A stretch of DNA of 64,000 nucleotides from an uncultured Collinsella sp. (lineage in GTDB: Bacteria > Actinomycetota > Coriobacteriia > Coriobacteriales > Coriobacteriaceae), in contig CAKUNE010000002.1 in assembly GCA_934668345.1 (NCBI GenBank), positions 124,001 to 188,000 of the forward strand, given 5' to 3'. The position numbers and the translations under genes were made by a program. Below are positions 58,461-64,000 of this stretch, piece by piece. How positions within the stretch are numbered: the stretch's first letter is position 1; every line of letters begins with the position of its first letter. The notes beneath the pieces are model-generated. The model saw only the letters and a program-made list of their open reading frames with translations, was not told where the DNA came from and searched no databases.

Positions 58461-58487
58461 AAGGGCCCCGCACATGCGGGACCCCTT
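58461..58487 (-). terminator. Terminator of secG operon
   Basis: GGGTCCCGCA/TGCGGGGCCC-type stem on the complement followed by TTTTTG, 22 bp after secG. Confidence 0.85.
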
Positions 58488-58509
58488 ACAAACGCATATA
58501 CGCCGATGC

Positions 58510-58764
58510 TTAGTAGCCGACGATGCCCTGCGGGAAGAAGAACATGCACAGCACGACGCACACGGCAAACACGACAGCCATGATGACGGTCAGGCGATCG
58601 AGGTTCTGCTCCATGACGCCCGTTGCAGAGCTGGAGTTATACAGCGAACTAGCGATCATATCCGAAACGCCGGTACCCTTACCGGAGTGCATCAGGACGA
58701 GAATCGTCAGCGCCACGGCAGAGACAGCCCAAACGACAAACAGAAGAATCTGGAACGGACCCAT
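58510..58764 (-). CDS. secG: Preprotein translocase subunit SecG
   Basis: 84-residue membrane protein with two transmembrane helices (about 3-22 and 56-76) and the conserved loop LMHSGKGTGVSDM with GMFGG-like Gly/Ser residues. It stabilises the SecYEG channel. ATG 58764 has AAGGAG. The position after the glycolytic genes is the common Gram-positive gap-pgk-tpi-pgm-secG order. Confidence 0.92.
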   Translation of the reverse strand: MGPFQILLFVVWAVSAVALTILVLMHSGKGTGVSDMIASSLYNSSSATGVMEQNLDRLTVIMAVVFAVCVVLCMFFFPQGIVGY

Positions 58765-58832
58765 AGATAAGCTCCTTAATAGAACAATTCAAACTCCAGT
58801 ACTGTACCACAACCCCCAACGCTCCCCCACCC

Positions 58833-58859
58833 GCCATTTGGGGACGGGGCAGAAATGGC
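58833..58859. repeat. Possible single REP-like unit
   Basis: GCCATTT and AAATGGC arms flank GGGGACGGGGCAG, recalling the stem/GGGGACAGG/stem plan of the units at 16864-16943. Single and shorter, so the kinship is tentative. Confidence 0.35.
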
Positions 58860-58870
58860 AGAAACACCAA

Positions 58871-58902
58871 AAGGGGGTTGTCCGATTGTGGACAACCCCC
58901 TT
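58871..58902 (-). terminator. Terminator after gpmI
   Basis: AAGGGGGTTGTCC pairs with GGACAACCCCCTT, 13-bp perfect stem; complement continues TTTTGG. It lies between gpmI and secG, so secG may have its own promoter. Confidence 0.85.
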
Positions 58903-58927
58903 ACTAGAAAACGGTGCTTGTTTTCTC

Positions 58928-60481
58928 TTATGCCTCGGTGGCGAGCACGCGGCCCGTCATCTCGGCGGAAGGCTCAATACCAGCCATGGTGAGCATGGTC
59001 GGAGCGATATCGGAAAGACGGCCGTCCTCGATACCGGTGAGCTGTGCCTTCTCATCAACGATGATGAACGGCACACGGTTGGTGGTGTGAGCCGTGAACG
59101 GATGTTTGGAACCGTCGGAAGCAACGTCAAACATGTGATCGGCGTTGCCGTGATCGGCGGTAATCAGCGCAAAGCCGCCCTTGGCGAGAATCGCCGGGAC
59201 AACCTTGGACAGGGCATCGTCAACAGCCTCGACGGCCTTAACGGCAGCGTCGAAGACACCGGTGTGACCAACCATGTCGCAGTTTGCGAAGTTCACGATG
59301 TAGAAATCAGCGCGATCCTCGTTGATGGCGGCGACAAGCTTCTCAGTAACCTCGGGAGCGCTCATCTCGGGCTGCAGATCGTAGGTAGCGACCTTGGGGG
59401 AAGCGACGAGCACGCGCTCCTCGCCCTCCTTGGGCTCCTCGATGCCGCCGTTGAGGAAGAACGTCACGTGGGCGTACTTCTCGGTCTCGGCGGTATGCAG
59501 CTGCTTCAGGCCGTTGGCGGCGATGACGTCGGCCAGGACATTCTCGGGGAACGTCTTGGGGAAGGCGACCTCGACGTCAAACGTCGGATCGTACTCGGTC
59601 ATTGTCACAAAGTGCGAGAGCTTGATCTGCTCGCGCTCAAAGCCGTCGAACTCCTTGTCCGTGAACACGCGGGTCATCTGACGGGCGCGGTCGGGACGGA
59701 AGTTGAAGAAGATGGCCGCGTCGCCCTCGTGGATGCCCTCATTGTGGGCAGCGAAGGGCTCGACGAACTCGTCGCCGCGCGGGTCCTTCTCGTAGTAGGC
59801 CTTGATACCGGCAACAGGGTCGGTATCGGCATCGGACGCATTGACCATGACGTCGTAGGCGCGCTGGATGCGCTCCCAACGGTTGTCGCGGTCCATGGCC
59901 CAATAGCGGCCCGAGACGGTGGCAACGCGAGCATCGCAACCGGTCTCCTCGGAGAGCTTGGCCAGGAAGGCGCAGAACTCACTCATGTAGCCGGCACCGG
60001 ACTGCGGGTCGACGTCGCGGCCATCCATGAAGGCGTGGACGCGAACGGTCTTGACGCCATGCTGGGCAGCCATCTTGACCAGAGCCTCGACGTGGTTCAT
60101 GTGAGAATGAACACCGCCAGGGCTCATAAGGCCCATGAGGTGGAGAGTCTTGCCTTCGGCCTTGACATCGTCCATAGCCTTGACGAAGACCTCGTTCTTG
60201 GCGATGGAGCCGTCCTTGATGGCATTGTTGATGCGCGAAAGCTCCTGGAACACGATGCGGCCGGCACCGATGTTGAGGTGACCCACCTCGGAGTTGCCCA
60301 TCTGGCCATCGGGAAGGCCCACGTCCTCGCCCGAAGCGCCGAGCGTGGTGTGGGGGTACTTCTCGTACAGGCTATCAAGGAAGGGCGTCTTGGCAGCGGC
60401 GACGGCGTTCTCGCCATCGGCCGGAGCCAGGCCACAGCCGTCCATGATGATCAGGAGTGCAGGAAGATGACGCTGTGCCAT
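58928..60481 (-). CDS. gpmI: 2,3-bisphosphoglycerate-independent phosphoglycerate mutase
   Basis: 517-residue Mn-dependent enzyme that interconverts 3- and 2-phosphoglycerate. The phosphoserine Ser64 is in QMGNSEVGHLNIGAGR, metal Asp in IIMDGCG, His/Asp in ADHGNADHMFD, and the substrate loop HAFMDGRDVDPQSG. It starts 5 bp after tpiA, in the glycolytic operon. Confidence 0.95.
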   Translation of the reverse strand: MAQRHLPALLIIMDGCGLAPADGENAVAAAKTPFLDSLYEKYPHTTLGASGEDVGLPDGQMGNSEVGHLNIGAGRIVFQELSRINNAIKDGSIAKNEVFVKAMDDVKAEGKTLHLMGLMSPGGVHSHMNHVEALVKMAAQHGVKTVRVHAFMDGRDVDPQSGAGYMSEFCAFLAKLSEETGCDARVATVSGRYWAMDRDNRWERIQRAYDVMVNASDADTDPVAGIKAYYEKDPRGDEFVEPFAAHNEGIHEGDAAIFFNFRPDRARQMTRVFTDKEFDGFEREQIKLSHFVTMTEYDPTFDVEVAFPKTFPENVLADVIAANGLKQLHTAETEKYAHVTFFLNGGIEEPKEGEERVLVASPKVATYDLQPEMSAPEVTEKLVAAINEDRADFYIVNFANCDMVGHTGVFDAAVKAVEAVDDALSKVVPAILAKGGFALITADHGNADHMFDVASDGSKHPFTAHTTNRVPFIIVDEKAQLTGIEDGRLSDIAPTMLTMAGIEPSAEMTGRVLATEA

Positions 60482-60486
60482 ATGTC

Positions 60487-61254
60487 CTACTCGCCTGCCT
60501 TGACGACCATAGAGGCGAAGTCGGCAGCCTTGAGGGAAGCGCCGCCCACGAGGGCGCCGTCAACGTCAGGCTTGGCAACGAGCTCGGCAATGTTGCCGGG
60601 CTTAGCGGAACCGCCGTAGAGAACGCGGATGCCGTTAGCGAGCTCCTCGCCGAACATCTCCTTGAGGGTCTCACGGATAGCGCCGCAGACCTCCTGAGCG
60701 TCCTCGGCGGTAGCGGTCTTGCCGGTGCCGATGGCCCAGATGGGCTCGTAGGCGACGACGACCTGCTTGGGGCAGGTGATCTCAAGACCAGCAAGGCCAG
60801 CCTTGACCTGGTTCACGACGTGCTCGACATAGGTGCCGGCCTCGCGGACCTCAAGGGACTCGCCGCAGCAGAAGACGGGAACAAGACCGGCGGCAACGAG
60901 GGCCTTGGCCTTCTTGTTCTGATCCTCGTCGGTCTCGTGGAAGTAGTCACGACGCTCGGAGTGACCGATGATGCAGTAGGTGCAGCCAGCGGACTTGAGC
61001 ATGTCGCAAGAGGACTCACCGGTGAAGGCACCCTTGGCCTCCCAGTACACGTTCTGTGCACCGAGGGCGATGGGGGCAGCCTGAATGCGGTCATGAACCG
61101 TGGTGATGTCAATGGTCGGAGGGCAGACGAGCACCTCGACGCCAGCCGGAACCTCAGGCAGAGCCTGAGCCAGCTCGTCGGCGAGCTTGGCGGCCTCGGC
61201 GACGTCGTTGTTCATCTTCCAGTTACCAGCGATAAGAAGGGTGCGATTAGGCAT
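60487..61254 (-). CDS. tpiA: Triosephosphate isomerase
   Basis: 255 residues. It has Asn/Lys in IAGNWKMN, the catalytic His in IIGHSERR, the catalytic Glu in YEPIWAIGTGKTAT (with loop 6 after it) and the phosphate motif YGGSAKPGN. ATG 61254 is used; it overlaps the pgk stop by 8 bp, so translation is coupled. The longer frame to 61317 lies inside pgk. Confidence 0.95.
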   Translation of the reverse strand: MPNRTLLIAGNWKMNNDVAEAAKLADELAQALPEVPAGVEVLVCPPTIDITTVHDRIQAAPIALGAQNVYWEAKGAFTGESSCDMLKSAGCTYCIIGHSERRDYFHETDEDQNKKAKALVAAGLVPVFCCGESLEVREAGTYVEHVVNQVKAGLAGLEITCPKQVVVAYEPIWAIGTGKTATAEDAQEVCGAIRETLKEMFGEELANGIRVLYGGSAKPGNIAELVAKPDVDGALVGGASLKAADFASMVVKAGE

Positions 61255-62437
61255 CGAGAAGCGCCTCCACTCCGGGCAGGGCCTTACCCTCGACGAGCTC
61301 CATGGAAGCGCCACCACCGGTGGAGATCCAGCTCATCTTGTCGGCCAGGTTGAACTTGTTGACAGCTGCGACAGAGTCGCCGCCACCGATGATCGAGGTG
61401 CAGTCGGCCTCGGCAACAGCCTCGGCGATAGCCTGGGTGCCGTGAGCGAAGTTATCGAACTCGAAGACGCCCATGGGGCCATTCCAGAACACGGTCTTGG
61501 CGCCCTTGACGGCCTCGGCGTAGAGCTCCTCGGTCTTGGGGCCGATGTCCATGCCCTCACGATCGTCGGGGATAGCGTCGGAAGCGACAACCTCGGGGAC
61601 AGCGTCCTCGCCAAAGTGATCGGCAACGCGGTTGTCGATGGGGAGCAGGATCTTGACGCCCTTCTCCTCGGCCTTCTTGAGCATCTCGCCGGCGCGCTCG
61701 ACCCAGTCCTCTTCCTTGAGGGACTGACCAACGGACAGGCCCTGAGCCAGGAAGAAGGTGTAGGCCATACCGCCACCGATGATCAGGGTGTCAGCGGAGT
61801 CGATAAGGTGATCGAGAACGCCGATCTTGGAGGAAACCTTGGAACCGCCGACGATGGCGACGAAGGGGCGCTCGGGCTCGGCGAAGATGCCGGTCAGCGT
61901 GTCGACCTCCTTCTCGAGCAGGAAGCCGGCGACGGCAGGCAGGTAAGCGGCGGGGCCCACGACGGAACCCTGGGCGCGGTGAGCGGTGCCGAAGGCATCG
62001 AGAACGAAGACATCACCATAGGAAGCGAGCTTCTTGGCGATCTCGGGATCGTTCTTCTTCTCACGCTTGTCAAAACGGACGTTCTCGAGAACGAGGACCT
62101 TGCCCGGCTCGACGGCGGCGACAGCCTCAGCAGCCTTCTCGCCGTAGGTGTCGGCGACAAAGGCAACGTCAAGACCAGAGAGCTCAGCGAGCTTCTTGGC
62201 GACGGGCTCGAGGGACAGCTCGGGCTGGAAGCCGGTGCCATCGGGACGGCCGAGGTGGCTCATGAGGATGACGCGAGCATTGTGCTCAACGAGATAGTTG
62301 ATGGTGGGCAGGGCAGCCTTGATACGGGTGGTGTCGCCAACGACGCCATCCTTGATAGGCACGTTAAAGTCAACGCGGACGAGAACGCGCTTGCCGTCGA
62401 CATCGATGTCGCGGACGGTCTTCTTGGTAAAGGCCAT
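61247..62437 (-). CDS. pgk: Phosphoglycerate kinase
   Basis: 396 residues. Substrate-binding segment VRVDFNVPIKDG, SHLGRPDG, ENVRFDKREKKND and the C-terminal nucleotide loop STGGGASMELVEGKALPG are all present. It makes ATP from 1,3-bisphosphoglycerate. It is downstream of gap but separated by a terminator-like hairpin; it overlaps tpiA. ATG 62437. Confidence 0.95.
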   Translation of the reverse strand: MAFTKKTVRDIDVDGKRVLVRVDFNVPIKDGVVGDTTRIKAALPTINYLVEHNARVILMSHLGRPDGTGFQPELSLEPVAKKLAELSGLDVAFVADTYGEKAAEAVAAVEPGKVLVLENVRFDKREKKNDPEIAKKLASYGDVFVLDAFGTAHRAQGSVVGPAAYLPAVAGFLLEKEVDTLTGIFAEPERPFVAIVGGSKVSSKIGVLDHLIDSADTLIIGGGMAYTFFLAQGLSVGQSLKEEDWVERAGEMLKKAEEKGVKILLPIDNRVADHFGEDAVPEVVASDAIPDDREGMDIGPKTEELYAEAVKGAKTVFWNGPMGVFEFDNFAHGTQAIAEAVAEADCTSIIGGGDSVAAVNKFNLADKMSWISTGGGASMELVEGKALPGVEALLDA

Positions 62438-62497
62438 GTTTGCTTCTACCTTTCGTACGTGTCTGCCTCCCATTACGGCAGACGATTTCTTATAAAA

Positions 62498-62540
62498 AGG
62501 GCGCGACCCTAGGGTGTAAGCCCTATAAGGCCGCGCCCTT
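62498..62540 (-). terminator. Terminator or attenuator between gap and pgk
   Basis: AAGGGCGCG/CGCGCCCTT 9-bp stem with a long loop; complement continues TTTTTATAAG. Partial readthrough would set a high gap to pgk ratio. Confidence 0.85.
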
Positions 62541-62577
62541 CTTTAGACGCTCAACGAGCTATTCGCTAAAAGCTAAA

Positions 62578-63603
62578 TTAAGCAACGAACTTCTCGAAGT
62601 ACTTGATGGTGCGGACCATCTGAGAGGTGTAGGAGTTCTCGTTGTCGTACCAAGAGGTGACCTGAACGAGGGTCTGGCCGTTGCCGAGGTCAGAGCACAT
62701 GGTCTGAGTGGCGTCGAAGATGGAGCCGTGGGTCTCGCCGATGATGTCGGTGGAGACGATGTCGTCCTCGTTGTAACCGAAGGTCTCGGAGATGGTGGAA
62801 GCGTAGGCCTTCATAGCAGCGTTGACCTCGTCGACGGTGACCTTCTTGTCAACGACAGCGTAGAGGTTGGTGATGGAGCCGGTCGGCGTCGGGACGCGCT
62901 GGGCGGCACCGATGAGCTTACCGTTGAGCTCGGGGAGAACCAGGCCGATAGCCTTGGCAGCACCGGTGGTGTTGGGGACGATGTTGACGGCGCAGGCGCG
63001 GCTACGACGCTTGTTGCCCTTGCGCTGCGGGCCGTCGAGCGGCATCTGGTCGCCAGTCCAGGCGTGAATGGTGGTCATGATGCCGGACACGATGGGAGCG
63101 AAGTCGTTCAGACCCTTGGCCATCGGGGCGAGGCAGTTGGTGGTGCAGGAAGCAGCGGAGATGATGTTGTCCTCAGCGGTCAGCGTCTCATGGTTGACGT
63201 TGTACACGATGGTGGGCAGATCGCTGCCGGCCGGAGCGGAGATGACGACCTTCTTGGCGCCAGCGTTGATGTGGGCCTGAGCCTTAGCCTTGCTGGTGTA
63301 GAAGCCGGTGCACTCGAGAACGACGTCGACGTCGAGGTCGCCCCAAGGCAGGTTGTTGGCGTCGGCCTCCTTGTAGATCTTGATCTCCTTGCCGTCAACG
63401 GTGATGGAATCCTCGCCAGCAACGACCTCGTGATCGCGAGCGTAGTTGCCCTGCGTGGAGTCGTACTTCAGCAGGTAAGCGAGCATATCGGGAGAGGTGA
63501 GGTCGTTGATAGCGACGATCTCGGAGCCCTCGTGACCGAACATCTGACGGAAAGCCAGACGACCGATGCGACCGAAGCCGTTAATAGCAACCTTTACTGC
63601 CAT
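62578..63603 (-). CDS. gap: Glyceraldehyde-3-phosphate dehydrogenase, type I (NAD-dependent)
   Basis: 341 residues. NAD motif [14 protein letters not shown] with Asp34 in AINDLT (NAD preference), catalytic Cys153 in [12 protein letters not shown], and the substrate motif [16 protein letters not shown] 63603 has AAAGGAG. It is first gene of the glycolytic cluster, downstream of whiA. A LacI-type palindrome lies in the leader region. Confidence 0.95.
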   Translation of the reverse strand: MAVKVAINGFGRIGRLAFRQMFGHEGSEIVAINDLTSPDMLAYLLKYDSTQGNYARDHEVVAGEDSITVDGKEIKIYKEADANNLPWGDLDVDVVLECTGFYTSKAKAQAHINAGAKKVVISAPAGSDLPTIVYNVNHETLTAEDNIISAASCTTNCLAPMAKGLNDFAPIVSGIMTTIHAWTGDQMPLDGPQRKGNKRRSRACAVNIVPNTTGAAKAIGLVLPELNGKLIGAAQRVPTPTGSITNLYAVVDKKVTVDEVNAAMKAYASTISETFGYNEDDIVSTDIIGETHGSIFDATQTMCSDLGNGQTLVQVTSWYDNENSYTSQMVRTIKYFEKFVA

Positions 63604-63737
63604 TGTGTCTCCTTTCGTAAGGCCCCCGCGAGCTACAGCGCCCGCCGTTGAGGCCCACAAACTAACCACTCGCCTAATATACCTTTTTTTTGACTTGAAT
63701 TTCACGAGAATGCTCGAAATTGAAAATCAAATTTACG

Positions 63738-63751
63738 TTAAAACGTTTTAA
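63738..63751. promoter_or_regulatory. LacI-family-type palindrome upstream of gap
   Basis: TTAAAACGTTTTAA, a perfect 14-bp palindrome with a central CG, in the whiA-gap gap. LacI/CcpA-type proteins use operators of this form. Confidence 0.4.
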
Positions 63752-63796
63752 AGAATAAAATAGCAGCTAAATCCGTATATAAGTCGATACTTTAAA

Positions 63797-64000
63797 CTAC
63801 CTGTTAGCTTCAATGAGCTTTTCAAGCCGTAAAACACGATGGTAGAGGGCCGACTTCGACAAGGGAGGGTCAGCCATCTCCCCTAAATCACGCAGCGACA
63901 GATCGGGATAGCGCTCGCGCAGGTCGCAAAAGACCGCCAAGGCATCCGGAAGCGCATCGCGAAGGCCGCGCTGCTCGAGCTCATCGATAAGCGCAAGCTG
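63797..64000 (-). CDS. whiA: Sporulation/division regulator WhiA homologue, C-terminal end only
   Basis: Only the last 67 codons lie in the window, ending at the TAG at 63797. They read as the WhiA helix-turn-helix: LRERYPDLSLRDLGEMADPP, LSKSALYHRVLRLEKL. WhiA is conserved in Gram-positives as a DNA-binding protein linked to division and chromosome segregation. The gene continues to the right. Neighbouring gap-pgk-tpi is the usual context in Actinobacteria. Confidence 0.88.
   Translation of the reverse strand, partial: QLALIDELEQRGLRDALPDALAVFCDLRERYPDLSLRDLGEMADPPLSKSALYHRVLRLEKLIEANR

Overview
The window reads as a chromosomal segment of a high-GC, anaerobic, sugar-fermenting member of the Coriobacteriia, most like Collinsella (inference from gene content: PTS trehalose operon, class III ribonucleotide reductase NrdDG, WhiA next to gap-pgk-tpi-gpmI-secG, DUF3793 protein beside a flavodoxin, STAS and SpoIIE-type regulators). 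No rRNA, CRISPR array, prophage or intact transposase is visible. Most of it is core metabolism.

Layout. 1-4024: trehalose uptake and hydrolysis (treC partial, treB) divergent from the GntR-type regulator treR, with palindromic operators between. 4046-10990: ettA, an sdpR-sdpI pair, a 28-residue hydrophobic ORF resembling type I toxins, tcdA, tatD, a 230-bp MITE-like element and two HAD hydrolases. 11000-14297: a small accessory island with an unknown gene, a ClpP-like protease and a broken VirD4/TraG-type coupling ATPase. 14399-20793: pgi, a truncated alcohol-dehydrogenase-like gene, an SOS-type UvrX polymerase with its YolD-like partner, a heavy-metal-binding protein, a DUF3793 protein and a flavodoxin. 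20817-30626: polar amino acid ABC transporter, nfo, oxidoreductases, cyclase, PanE-like reductase and a secreted protein. 30939-38000: O-acetylhomoserine sulfhydrylase with a possible leader peptide and divergent LysR regulator, rnhA, an oxidoreductase, acylphosphatase, a Fur-family regulator, a HAD hydrolase, and a UreE-like/SlyD-like pair. 38075-45187: dipeptidase, DUF45 metallopeptidase, folE-HD-folB, nrdD and nrdG. 45548-52062: six tRNA genes (Val, three identical Gly, Cys, Leu), an alpha-glucosidase and a two-gene partner-switching module (PAS-GAF-PP2C phosphatase plus a STAS-HATPase fusion). 52274-58216: oppABCDF. 58461-64000: secG, gpmI, tpiA, pgk, gap and the end of whiA.

The least expected content is between genes. 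At least five families of structured intergenic elements occur: (i) nested three-stem palindromes at 42280, 51823 and 52128 whose stems are unrelated between copies but complementary within a copy, around conserved internal-loop motifs GTCCTC and CTGCGG; (ii) two 63-nt hairpins at 24956 and 26115 with a fixed base and top and a compensating middle stem, each just before a ribosome-binding site; (iii) a REPIN-like inverted pair of 35-bp units at 16864; (iv) a 148-bp two-copy repeat at 4046 and 47798; (v) a MITE-like element at 9105. These, the putative type I toxin locus at 7156-7377 and the ClpP-VirD4 island are the best candidates for undescribed biology.

How the genes connect: trehalose and alpha-glucosides feed glucose and glucose 6-phosphate through Pgi into the gap-pgk-tpi-gpmI block. 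Oligopeptide and amino acid importers plus dipeptidase supply nitrogen. The sulfhydrylase assimilates sulfur, and NrdDG makes deoxynucleotides without oxygen.
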